Position numbers and translations under genes: made by a program. Shown piece after piece: positions 1 to 7,408 of a stretch of 37,417 nucleotides of DNA. Each line of letters begins with the position of its first letter. Positions within the stretch are counted from its first letter, which is position 1. The DNA comes from Microcoleus sp. bin38.metabat.b11b12b14.051. GTDB taxonomy: Bacteria; Cyanobacteriota; Cyanobacteriia; Cyanobacteriales; Microcoleaceae. The stretch lies in assembly GCF_013299165.1 (NCBI RefSeq), contig NZ_JAAFKD010000046.1, positions 1 to 37,417 on the forward strand, written 5' to 3'. The notes beneath the pieces are model-generated. The model had not been told where the DNA came from. It did not search any database and saw nothing but the letters and a program-made list of their open reading frames with translations.

Positions 1-115
1 GTAATTCATGGAGTAGAAGTTAGAGGACAAAGGGGAAATTACACTACACAACGTCTTAAGTTTAACTCCAATTAGGTAACTTAATGTTTTGTTACATAGA
101 TAGGTTTTTTCCCGC
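1..115. other. Window edge, no gene seen
   Basis: AT-rich sequence downstream of the TetR-family gene that ends at 116 on the minus strand. I see no open frame with a ribosome binding site and no convincing hairpin. It may contain the 3' flank of a gene outside the window. Confidence 0.4.
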
Positions 116-670
116 CTACCTACTTATGTCCCGATATAATTGTTGCGGTAATTGTTTGATAACTCGCCGAAAAGGAGCCAAATCATTCAACCCGTGCGAC
201 AGAATCAGAGCACCTTGAACTGCGATCGCGGCATCTTCTCCGCGCTGATGAGCCAGTGTTTCATCCAATCCTGCTGTCATCAAAACCTCTGCGATCGCAT
301 CAATCCAAGTCCGCAATAGGTTTTGTACTTGAGGATGAAAAATCTCGCGTGCCGAACCCATCAATAGGATGGCAAATAAGCAAGGTTGTTCCCCTCCTTC
401 ATGTAACTCGAATGTGCGATCGCACATTCTCTGGAGCCTAGTCAAAGTATCTCCCTCACTGCGAAGGGCTTGCAGAATGTTTTGCTCGAACCCTGCTCTA
501 AGGTGATCCAACACAGCTCTTACCATCTCCTCCTTACCACCGGGAAAGTGATGGTATAGGCTTGCTTTGCCCAAACCTGTGGCTTCAGAAATTTTAGATA
601 GGGTTGCTCCGTCGTAGCCATGCTGTCGAAACAGTTGCAGCAGGCATGGAATATAGGTTTCTTGTGGCAT
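116..670 (-). CDS. TetR/AcrR-family transcriptional regulator
   Basis: A DNA-binding repressor of about 184 aa, the usual size of the TetR family. The N-terminal helix-turn-helix is clear: residues 13-42 read LFRQHGYDGATL, then SKISEATGLGKASLYHHF, which is the family signature. The remaining ~140 residues are helical and would form the ligand-binding and dimerisation domain; the ligand cannot be read from sequence. I start at the ATG at 670 because the helix-turn-helix then begins at the usual distance from the N terminus. A TTG three codons upstream (679) is also possible, and neither start has a strong Shine-Dalgarno. The gene is divergent from a glutathione S-transferase, and two similar palindromes lie in the shared promoter region (704-746). 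By analogy with other divergent TetR genes it probably represses itself and the transferase. Family assignment is firm; target genes are inferred. Confidence 0.9.
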   Translation of the reverse strand: MPQETYIPCLLQLFRQHGYDGATLSKISEATGLGKASLYHHFPGGKEEMVRAVLDHLRAGFEQNILQALRSEGDTLTRLQRMCDRTFELHEGGEQPCLFAILLMGSAREIFHPQVQNLLRTWIDAIAEVLMTAGLDETLAHQRGEDAAIAVQGALILSHGLNDLAPFRRVIKQLPQQLYRDISR

Positions 671-703
671 GGACAGCAATTTTGAGTTGACCTATTGACA
701 TTA

Positions 704-746
704 TACCAAACGTTCGGTACATTAATGTTATACCGAACGAACGGTA
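704..746. promoter_or_regulatory. Paired operator-like palindromes for the TetR-family regulator
   Basis: Two near-palindromes, TACCAAACGTTCGGTA (704-719) and TACCGAACGAACGGTA (731-746), lie 27 bp apart start to start in the gap between the divergent regulator and transferase genes. Both carry TACC-(A/G)-AACG on one side and CGGTA on the other, so each could bind a TetR dimer. The 27-bp spacing would put the two sites roughly on the same side of the helix. Assignment as operators is inferred from position and symmetry. Confidence 0.7.
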
Positions 747-828
747 CAAACATTGAGTAATTCACAACACCTGCAAAGTGTTGTCTATCATCTATTGTTC
801 TCTATTCTCCAATCAGAAGGTATGACCC

Positions 829-1452
829 ATGATTAAGCTTTACGGTCACGAAGTGTCTGGCAACAGCTACAAAGTCAGACTTTTACTTTCACTCCTGAAT
901 CTTGAATACGAATGGATCAAAGTCGATTTGATGAAGGGCGAACACAAATCACCAGAATTTCTTGGTCTCAATCCCTTCGGTCAAGTTCCCCTGTTAGTAG
1001 ATGGTGACACCATCCTTGCTGATGCTCAATCGATTTTAGTATACCTGGCTCGTCAATACGGTGGCGACCAATGGCTACCCTTAGATGCTATACCTCTGAG
1101 TCGAGTTGTGCGTTGGTTGTCAACCACTGCGGGTGAAATTCGCCAAGGGCCCGAACACGCTCGTCTTTACTATCTGTTTGGTGCAGCAAGCAACATCAAC
1201 ATTGACCGGGCAACTCAAAAAGCAGAGTTGATTCTCGCTCAACTAAATCAACATTTGAGCGATCGCACGTGGCTAGAATTTGAACATCCGACGATCGCAG
1301 ATGTGGCAGTCTTTCCCTATGTGTATTTGGCTCCCGATGGCAAGATTTTCCTTACTCCCTATCCCCACGTTCAACACTGGATTACACGAATCAAACAACT
1401 GCCTGGGTTCATCGAGATGCAAGACGGGATTGAGGCTTCTGCAACGGTATAG
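829..1452 (+). CDS. Glutathione S-transferase family protein
   Basis: A 207-aa soluble enzyme with the two-domain GST layout. Residues 1-80 form the thioredoxin-like domain: SGNSYKV at 10-16, with Ser10 in the position of the catalytic Ser, the cis-Pro segment NPFGQVPLL at 48-56, and the glutathione-binding DAQSIL at 65-70. The C-terminal helical domain follows, with the N-capping box region TIADVAVFPYV at about 156-166. It would conjugate or reduce electrophiles with glutathione; the substrate is not predictable. An AGAAGG lies 8 nt before the ATG. It is divergent from the TetR-family gene and shares its promoter region, which suggests induction by a xenobiotic or oxidised compound. A strong hairpin follows the stop. 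Length and motifs are normal. Confidence 0.93.
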   Translation: MIKLYGHEVSGNSYKVRLLLSLLNLEYEWIKVDLMKGEHKSPEFLGLNPFGQVPLLVDGDTILADAQSILVYLARQYGGDQWLPLDAIPLSRVVRWLSTTAGEIRQGPEHARLYYLFGAASNINIDRATQKAELILAQLNQHLSDRTWLEFEHPTIADVAVFPYVYLAPDGKIFLTPYPHVQHWITRIKQLPGFIEMQDGIEASATV

Positions 1453-1464
1453 CGATGCAGAACT

Positions 1465-1512
1465 TTGAATGGGAGAATGGTAAATAATCTTTTCCATTAT
1501 TCTCCCATTCAA
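1465..1512 (+). terminator. Hairpin after the glutathione S-transferase gene
   Basis: TTGAATGGGAGA at 1465-1476 pairs perfectly with TCTCCCATTCAA at 1501-1512, with further ATGG/CCAT pairing inside. It starts 12 bp past the GST stop codon. A run of T is not obvious downstream, so it could be an intrinsic terminator or an mRNA-stabilising hairpin. Confidence 0.55.
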
Positions 1513-1647
1513 TTAAAACAGTCCCGGACGCAAAAAACCGGGTTAAGAGTCAAAATCACAGGTTTTCATCGATCGACGTTAGCGCAGAAACCGGATTTTT
1601 GACCCGCCTGTGTTTAGGACTCTCAAAATTATCAAGAGGACAGTGCC

Positions 1648-2232
1648 ATGGCTCGTAAATTCACCAAAATTGCCTTCACTCCCGCTGTCAAAGCTGCCCA
1701 AGCACAACGTGGAGCGCGAGAAACTTACGCTCGGTTTGAACTCTTTGGGCCTGAGAACGATGCGATAACACCTGACATTGAAGAGTTCATTGCTCAAATC
1801 GATGGATTTTATCTGGGAACTGTTAGTTCTAATGGCTATCCCTACATTCAGTTTCGCGGTGGTCATCCAGGTTTTTTGCAAGTTCTGGATGAGAAAACAT
1901 TGGGTTTTGCTGACTTCAAAGGGAATGTTCAGTATGTCACAGTTGGTAATCTTTCCGACAACGACAAAGCTTTTATATTTCTTATGGATTACCGTCACCG
2001 TAAACGACTAAAAATTTGGGGGAGAGCCAGATATGTAGAGGGCGATCGCGAACTAATTGAGCGATTGAGAGTACCTGAAGATGACTCAGAAGTTGAACGA
2101 GTTATACTCTTTCAAGTCGAAGCCTGGAACTGGAATTGTCCGCAACATATTCCCCTTCGCTACTCCGAACAGGAAGTTGCGGCACTTCAAGCCAGAATTG
2201 CTGAGCTGGAAATGTTGCTGGGCGATCGCTAA
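1648..2232 (+). CDS. Pyridoxamine 5'-phosphate oxidase-like FMN-binding protein
   Basis: A 194-aa protein of the PNPOx-like split-barrel fold. The core at about residues 45-160 contains FYLGTVSSNGYPYIQFRGG, the typical strand-turn-strand where FMN binds, then LGFADFKGNVQYVTVGNLSDN and the basic strand RKRLKIWGRARYVE. Such proteins bind FMN or a related flavin and usually reduce small molecules; true pyridoxamine phosphate oxidase activity is not implied. The last 30 residues form a short coiled coil (EQEVAALQARIAELEMLL). AAGAGGACAG precedes the ATG. The DUF1348 gene starts 31 bp after its stop, so the two are probably co-transcribed. The 195-bp gap and hairpin after the GST gene suggest separate transcription from GST, though all may belong to one stress response. 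Confidence 0.88.
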   Translation: MARKFTKIAFTPAVKAAQAQRGARETYARFELFGPENDAITPDIEEFIAQIDGFYLGTVSSNGYPYIQFRGGHPGFLQVLDEKTLGFADFKGNVQYVTVGNLSDNDKAFIFLMDYRHRKRLKIWGRARYVEGDRELIERLRVPEDDSEVERVILFQVEAWNWNCPQHIPLRYSEQEVAALQARIAELEMLLGDR

Positions 2233-2263
2233 TCTGAAAACCTTTTGCAGTCACAAACTACTT

Positions 2264-2677
2264 ATGGAAACCAAACCACCTCTACCGCCCTTTACGCTAG
2301 AAACAGCCAAAGCCAAAGTTCAAGCCGCCGAAGATGCCTGGAATACCCGCGATCCCGAACGAGTGGCCTTAGCCTATACAGAAGATTCTCAATGGAGAAA
2401 CCGCGCCGAATTCTTCAGCGGACGGGAACAAATCAAAGCTTTCTTAACACGCAAATGGGCAAAAGAACTAGATTACCGTTTAAAGAAAGAACTCTGGAGT
2501 TTTACGGATAATCGAATTTCTGTTCGCTTCGAGTATGAGTGGCACGATGATTCGGGCTACTGGTATCGCGCCTATGGAAATGAACAGTGGGAATTTGCCG
2601 AAAATGGGTTAATGCGAAGACGTGAAGCAAGTATTAATGATGTTCCCATTCCAGAGTCTGAACGGAAGTTTCGATAG
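2264..2677 (+). CDS. DUF1348 family protein (NTF2-like fold)
   Basis: A 137-aa protein. Residues 9-135 match the DUF1348 pattern: TLETAKAKVQAAEDAWNTRDPERVALAYTED, then SQWRNRAEFFSGREQI, KAFLTRKW and RFEYEWHDDSGYWYRAYGNEQWEF, and the C-terminal RREASINDVPI. The fold is SnoaL/NTF2-like; members of the family have no established reaction, but proteins of this fold often bind or isomerise small organic molecules. The frame is open for 61 codons upstream into the preceding gene, but the family alignment starts near METKPPLPPF, so I choose the ATG at 2264. It lies 31 bp after the PNPOx-like gene and is likely translated from the same message. Confidence 0.87.
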   Translation: METKPPLPPFTLETAKAKVQAAEDAWNTRDPERVALAYTEDSQWRNRAEFFSGREQIKAFLTRKWAKELDYRLKKELWSFTDNRISVRFEYEWHDDSGYWYRAYGNEQWEFAENGLMRRREASINDVPIPESERKFR

Positions 2678-2702
2678 AAGTTATTTGTGAGTTGCTAGAC
2701 AC

Positions 2703-3129
2703 AGGTTTGAGCGTGCGGACTTTAGTCCTCGGATTTAGAAGGACTGAAGTCCTCACTACGAACCGGTTTGAGGGTGCGCACTTGAGTCCTCGGATTTAGA
2801 AGGACTTAAGTCCTCACTACGAACCGGTTTGAGGGTGCGGACTTTAGTCCTCGGATTTAGAAGGACTGAAGTCCTCACTACGAACCGGTTTGAGGGTGCG
2901 CACTTGAGTCCTCGGATTTAGAAGGACTGAAGTCCTCACTACGAACCGGTTTGAGCGTGCGGACTTGAGTCCTCGGATTTAGAAGGACTTAAGTCCTCAC
3001 TACGAACCGGTTTGAGCGTGCGGACTTGAGTCCTCGGATTTAGAAGGACTGAAGTCCTCACTACGAACCGGTTTGAGCGTGCGGACTTGAGTCCTCGGAT
3101 TTAGAAGGACTGAAGTCCTCACTGCGAAC
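2703..3129. repeat. Tandem array of seven 61-bp hairpin repeats (array A)
   Basis: Seven direct copies with a 61-bp period fill almost the whole gap between the DUF1348 gene and the dioxygenase gene. Each unit has a left arm (GGACTTNAGTCC or GCACTTGAGTCC), a loop CGGATTTAGAA, a right arm GGACTGAAGTCC or GGACTTAAGTCC, then TCACTACGAACCGGTTTGAG. Arms within a unit are complementary, so RNA would fold into a chain of hairpins. Units 1 and 3 share the ACTTTAG arm and units 2 and 4 the GCACTTGAG arm, which suggests an earlier duplication of a two-unit block. The same stem occurs at 12779-12838, 21019-21331 and 36967-37302. Confidence 0.93.
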
Positions 3130-3154
3130 GAAAGACGCGCAATTTTTAACTTGC

Positions 3155-3823
3155 TCAATCAGTAAGCAAACTCGGAGAAGTGATCACAAAGACATCCCTG
3201 GTTCCCACTCCTTCCACTTCCGGTTTAATCGGCGTAGTAAAATGGAAAAACTCGTGGTCATTGACTAGCAGCAATTCTCCCGGATGCAGAATTTTATTAA
3301 ACACGGGCTTCTCTTTTTTTGCCAAGTATAAATGCGTTTCTCCGCCTACGATATTAGTGCGATCGACCGAGAAAATCCCGATAAAATCAGTACCGTCTTG
3401 GTGAATGCCTTCCGGTGCGGGGTTTCCGAAATTTTTGGGGGAACAACTCGTCCTGATTTGATGGACTCCGATTTCACCTTCCGGGTGAATTTTGCATGAA
3501 TCGAAGAAAGCAAAAATCAGTTGTTTGAAGTTATCGAGGCTAATTAGCCGATCGTCCAATTCGGCATATTCTCGCCGGATATCGCCCACCACCGGATTAT
3601 ACTCTTTACTTTGGAACAAATAGCCGTGAGGTAACTTAACTAACTCAGTCCCGTTGATGACAAACCGCGACAATCTTCTGGAACGATACTTGCCTTTAAT
3701 ATAAGGATCGACTGGCATATCTTTGAAAAATGGCTTGAAACCTTCTAGCTTGATCGAGTTTACTTTTTTGAAAGTAAACATGAAAGCATAGTCCAAGTGA
3801 ATGGATTCTAATACGGTTTTCAT
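3155..3823 (-). CDS. 2OG-Fe(II) dioxygenase family protein (PF10014-like)
   Basis: A 222-aa soluble protein with the iron triad of 2-oxoglutarate dioxygenases: His141 and Asp143 in GIHQDGTDF, His194 in HEFFHFTTPI, and Arg209 in GTRDVFVIT as the probable 2-oxoglutarate ligand. The pattern GIHQDG...V-R-NI-GGE...PGELLLVNDHEFFH...TPI fits the 2OG-Fe dioxygenase group that includes free L-isoleucine 4-hydroxylase, so hydroxylation of a free amino acid is plausible, but the substrate cannot be told. GGAGAAT lies upstream of the ATG at a good distance. The gene stands alone, reads towards repeat array A, and has an 800-bp repeat-rich region behind it. All active residues are present. Confidence 0.85.
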   Translation of the reverse strand: MKTVLESIHLDYAFMFTFKKVNSIKLEGFKPFFKDMPVDPYIKGKYRSRRLSRFVINGTELVKLPHGYLFQSKEYNPVVGDIRREYAELDDRLISLDNFKQLIFAFFDSCKIHPEGEIGVHQIRTSCSPKNFGNPAPEGIHQDGTDFIGIFSVDRTNIVGGETHLYLAKKEKPVFNKILHPGELLLVNDHEFFHFTTPIKPEVEGVGTRDVFVITSPSLLTD

Positions 3824-4618
3824 AGAGTATTCTCCGTTAATCCTTGCTCCCCTTCTAAGTCTTGCCTTAAGAAGGTTTATACTTCTACTCTAGCTCAGGT
3901 TTTTTGAATGTGTCGTAAAAAATATTACAAAATTTGCAAAGATATCGTAAAGAAGAAGGAAGAAGGAAGAAGGAACAGGGAAGAAGGAACAGGGAAGAAG
4001 ACATACACAGCAAGCTTTTTACCGATCGCTATTTGATGTTTAATTAGGTGGATTTACTTAGTAATACCTGTTTTCCAAAATCGTGCAACAAAACAATTGT
4101 TGGGCGCAGTGAAACGGAGGGTTGTTTGTTCTACCCGATGTGTCAGGTGCGTCGCTCTCTCGAAACAGTCGGTTAAATTTAGGGATGAGGGGAGCGACAC
4201 ACCCTACAAATACAGAGGCATCATTTTTGAAAAATGGTATAGAACCCATTTGACATCTTTAAAATTGTGGCTCGATCGCCCGTTGTGGCTCGATCGCCCG
4301 TTGTAGCTCGATCGCCAGCTACGAGCATCACTTACACGGAGCGGGCGATCCTCACAAGATATTCAATGGATTCTATTGAACCGCTATTGACTGGATACTC
4401 GATCGTATCTTGCCCTTAAAGTCCAAGTAAATTTATACCAAATTAGATGAGCTTACCCTGGCTGGAGACACCATCATGCTTATTTTTCAGGACTTTCCTG
4501 CGGGGTTCGGAAACCGGGTTTCTTTCTGGATAGCTCGTTACCAAACTTAATATTTAGTAATTACCGTTTAGGAAATAATAGAAGATGTCCGAGATATAAC
4601 GGTTACAAGTATCGTAAG
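3824..4618. other. Long spacer with repeats, no convincing gene
   Basis: This gap separates the dioxygenase from the VWA gene. It holds a GGAAGAA heptamer run (about 3953-4000), a GTGCGTCGCTC...GCGACACACCCTAC inverted pair (about 4147-4207), a MITE-like element (4238-4377), and a GAAACCGGGTTTC palindrome near 4510. Short open frames on both strands cover these repeats and have no ribosome binding site or recognisable protein, so I leave them out. Confidence 0.6.
4238..4377. mobile_element. MITE-like element sharing ends with the IS at 6330
   Basis: The left end, TATAGAACCCATTTGACAT and on to 4258, matches the left inverted repeat of the insertion sequence at 6330-7406. The right end at 4357-4377 (AGATATTCAATGGATTCTATT) is its imperfect complement, about 16 of 21 positions. 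The interior carries three 18-bp tandem units (TTGTGGCTCGATCGCCCG) at 4265-4318, and its right flank (CTTACACGGAGCGGGCGATC) resembles that of the IS (CTCACATGAAGGGCGATCG). It has no coding capacity and looks like an old non-autonomous derivative. Confidence 0.65.
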
Positions 4619-6211
4619 ATGAGTATTCCGATTCAGGTTTCACCCCCGACGAACGATCTGACCCTATCAAAAGACCAGACGCTCGCCGAAGTGGTGAAAG
4701 TCACTATCCCAAAATCTGGGGTAGTCCCCAAAGTGGATGCCTATTTTCTGGCGGACACGACCGGTAGCATGAATACAGCGATCGCTGCCGTCAAGAAAGG
4801 CATCGTCGATGCGATGACCAGAATCCAAGCACTAGGCTCTGATGTCTGGTTCGGGGTTGGCGACTACAAAGACTTTCCGGCTCCGATTGCTGATGAACAT
4901 CCCTACGCCTTCGCGCACCAAAGCAGCCTGAGTGGCAATATCGCCCAAGCCAAAGCCGCGATCGATTCCTGGAAGACCTCTCCAGGTCAGGACACTCCAG
5001 AAGCCCAATTCTATGGACTCGATCAGGTGGCAGAACCACCAGGTGGCAAAATCGGTTGGCGTGCAGATTCCAAGCGGATCATCGTTTGGTTTGGCGACGC
5101 CGCAGGTCACGACTCAGTCTGCAAGGCAATTTCCAAGCTTTCCTACGACATCACCGAGGCATCGGTCACCGCTAAGCTAGTCGCCGAGAAGATCAAGGTG
5201 CTGGCACTGAGCATGAACACCAATTATCGTGCTCCAGCGGGACTCGACGACGAACCCAGAAACTCCTCTAGCACGTTTAGAGCTAAATGCGGAGAGCCAG
5301 GTGGTACCCCCGGACAAGGGACAAGAATCGCCAAGGCGACGGGTTGCAAGCTGGTGCAAGGTGTGAGTGTCGATACGATTATCAATACGATCGTCACTGA
5401 ATTGACGGCACAGATCGCAGTAATCGGGAACGTCAGTCTGGTAGCTAGCGGCGCCACGGCACCTTTTGTAGTTGCGATCGCACCTACCGCTGGTTATGGT
5501 CCACTCAGCAGAGACCAAGACAATCAAGTTAGCTTTGACGTTTCCTGGCTTGGTAATGTACCCGGTACCAGTTCGTCCCAGGTGTTTAGTGGCTCTCTTG
5601 ATGTCGTCGCTGATGGAGAAGTCGTTGGCGGCAAGACCGTCAAAATCACAGTTCCAATTTCTTTTCCACCACTACCCCCCATTAATCCCGAGGAGGATAT
5701 GATGCTCCCACGCCCAGATGATGTTTCCGGTACCTGGATGTTGATTCACCAAGTAACGGGTGGTTATTTAGTACCGTATGGTTTCCCTGTGACTCCCGGC
5801 AACTCGTTGATGAGCTGGAGCCAAGAGTCTCCCGAGTCCGATCCATCTAATGCAGGAGGAAAATCACAGCTGTGGGTTCTGGAGAAGCAGACCGATGGAA
5901 CCTACCGCATCCGGGCCTTGAATCAAAATACGTTGTATATCCAAGCGCCAGAAAAACCTGCGGCTAATGTGAATGGGTACCCAAGGTTGCAACAGAGCAG
6001 CAACAGTCCTTTGCAGTCTTGGGTATTGGTTCCAGCCAGCGGTGATCCCGACACTTACGTCATCCAACCGAAGTCATTCCCCAACGCTGCCCTAAGTCTT
6101 TTTAGCCAATATGCTGATGCCAGAGGCAGCGGACATTACGTGGTCGCCAACCGCACCTGGGGACAACCAACTTTCCATCACTATTGGCGACTGACCAAGC
6201 CTCCCGCTTGA
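4619..6211 (+). CDS. VWA domain protein with C-terminal ricin-like beta-trefoil
   Basis: A 530-aa protein. Residues 37-265 are a von Willebrand factor A domain with a complete metal-ion site: DTTGSM (Asp46, Thr48, Ser50), Thr126 in GQDTPEA and Asp160 in VWFGDAAGHD. Residues 270-348 look like a beta-sandwich linker, followed by a proline-rich joint (PPLPPINPEE). Residues 370-528 have the repeating W-L/V...Y-I pattern of a ricin-type beta-trefoil (QLWVLEKQTDGTYRI, LQSWVLVPA, HYWRLTKP), which usually binds carbohydrate or other ligands. There is no signal peptide or membrane segment, so it is either cytoplasmic or exported by a route not visible here. It stands alone. Its sequence appears more GC-rich than its flanks, which could mean recent acquisition. 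Domains are well supported; the function is unknown. Confidence 0.86.
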   Translation: MSIPIQVSPPTNDLTLSKDQTLAEVVKVTIPKSGVVPKVDAYFLADTTGSMNTAIAAVKKGIVDAMTRIQALGSDVWFGVGDYKDFPAPIADEHPYAFAHQSSLSGNIAQAKAAIDSWKTSPGQDTPEAQFYGLDQVAEPPGGKIGWRADSKRIIVWFGDAAGHDSVCKAISKLSYDITEASVTAKLVAEKIKVLALSMNTNYRAPAGLDDEPRNSSSTFRAKCGEPGGTPGQGTRIAKATGCKLVQGVSVDTIINTIVTELTAQIAVIGNVSLVASGATAPFVVAIAPTAGYGPLSRDQDNQVSFDVSWLGNVPGTSSSQVFSGSLDVVADGEVVGGKTVKITVPISFPPLPPINPEEDMMLPRPDDVSGTWMLIHQVTGGYLVPYGFPVTPGNSLMSWSQESPESDPSNAGGKSQLWVLEKQTDGTYRIRALNQNTLYIQAPEKPAANVNGYPRLQQSSNSPLQSWVLVPASGDPDTYVIQPKSFPNAALSLFSQYADARGSGHYVVANRTWGQPTFHHYWRLTKPPA

Positions 6212-6227
6212 TGCCAAGTAAAAAAAG

Positions 6228-6332
6228 ATAGAGCAGATTGCAAGTGAAATAGAGTACCAGCAATTCATGGGGCATCAACGAATACTGATTTGCCAACTGA
6301 TGTTACTGTCATAAACCTGCAATCTGCTCTAT
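6228..6332. repeat. 15-bp inverted repeat around a 75-bp loop after the VWA gene
   Basis: ATAGAGCAGATTGCA at 6228-6242 is the exact complement of TGCAATCTGCTCTAT at 6318-6332. The right arm overlaps the first bases of the insertion sequence at 6330. The arrangement could be a transcript-end structure into which the IS inserted at a TA, or the remains of another small element. Confidence 0.6.
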
Positions 6333-7406
6333 AGAACCCATTTGAGATCTAAGATGCCAACCTTTTAATCATCAGTCTAATAAAGCAAAGGTTAACCTTA
6401 GCATTGGCATTATCTAAAGTTCTCTTTTCGTTATTAATGAGTATTTTACATCGTTCCATCCAGGCATTCGATCGTTCAATTATCCACCTCGCTTTTACCG
6501 GAAAAAATCCCGACTTACCTTGGGCTTATTTTTGTTCTGTTGATGGTTTTTCCGAAAGTTCAAACTTAATTTTAGTCAGAATTTGTGGGTAAACCTTTTT
6601 TAATTCAACAGTCAAATGTTCAGGATGATATCCGCGAGCGAGTAAGATAGTTATTTTGGGAACATTAACGGGTTTAAACTTAAAATAATCGATATTGATC
6701 GTCAACATCTCAATTAAACCAGCATCATCTGATAAACTGGCTTTAGTACAATGAGTAAAGAAGGGAAACCCAAGTGTATCAACGGCTAAGTGCCTTTAAA
6801 TGCCGTTGGTAGATTTGTAAAAACAATATCATGAGTGAGGCAGCGCTGGCATTACAAGTATTTTTTACGGCCTGTGAGTCGATAATCATCAATGTAGTCC
6901 ATTTCGGTTTTTTTTGACCTGCGCTCGTAGTTGAGAATGTAAGACCCTCATCAATTTGCCAATCGCTCCTTGAGAACGCCACTGCTTGTAATACCAGTAT
7001 ACGGTAGAGTAGGGAGGTAATTTTTTTGGTATATCTGCCCAATTGCAACCATTTTTGAGTTGGTATAAGATGCCATTTAAAATTTGTCTTTGAGTCCAGT
7101 TAGGTGGGCGAGTTCTCTTTTTTTGAGGCAATATTTGATAGAGAAAGGGTGACAAAATTTCCCCTAAGGCATCTGTGAGATTAGTAGAGTAAAACACGTC
7201 AAGCAATAGTGTTTTGAGGGTAATTTTACATGAATTCAGTAAGCAGAGACAACCAATAACCCTTCCCGGTTTTGCTTGAAACTGCATCACTCTCTTTCCG
7301 GGCGGGCAATTGGATGTCGATCGCCCGTAGCGCTCGCCGATCGCCCGTAGCGCTCGCCGATCTCACATGAAGGGCGATCGTCAAAAGATCTCAAATGGGT
7401 TCTATA
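6330..7406. mobile_element. IS5-type insertion sequence with perfect 21-bp ends, decayed
   Basis: The ends at 6330-6350 and 7386-7406 are perfect 21-bp inverted repeats starting TATAGAACCCATTTGAGATC. Between them lies a broken IS5-family transposase on the minus strand (6349-7197). Total length, about 1077 bp, is normal for the family. The TATA at each tip is self-complementary, so the true element may be GAACCC...GGGTTC flanked by a TA or TATA target duplication. Near the right end a 20-bp unit (CGATCGCCCGTAGCGCTCGC) is repeated twice at 7318-7357. The right tip lies 2 bp from the stop codon of the HpcH-like aldolase. Confidence 0.85.
6349..7197 (-). pseudogene. Degraded IS5-family transposase
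   Basis: Reading from a GTG at 7197, the first part gives FYSTNLTDALGEILSPF and then LNGILYQLKNGCNWADIPK and STVYWYYKQWRSQG, the N-terminal region (DUF4096-like) of IS5-family transposases. A frameshift near 6900 moves the next part to another frame, where KPKWTTLMIIDSQAVKNT holds the first Asp of the DDE triad. A second shift leads to TNGI, a TAA stop, and RHLAVDTLGFPFFTHCTKA. Another in-frame TAA at 6526 interrupts the C-terminal part, after which WIIERSNAWMERCK carries the last catalytic Glu region. The chain ends at a TAG inside the left inverted repeat. At least two frameshifts and two nonsense codons make it inactive. Confidence 0.88.
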
Positions 7407-7408
7407 AC

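Noticed and set aside
2081..2263. N-terminal extension of the DUF1348 protein
   Set aside because: The frame is open upstream but overlaps the preceding gene, and the family alignment starts at the METKPP methionine.
2703..3129. Possible CRISPR array
   Set aside because: The whole 61-bp unit repeats, including what would be the spacer, and no cas gene is in the window. The same applies to the arrays at 15269, 21061, 23907 and 36967.
4058..4306. Short open frames on both strands near 4.1-4.3 kb
   Set aside because: They cover a GTGCGTCG inverted repeat and a MITE-like element and have no ribosome binding site.
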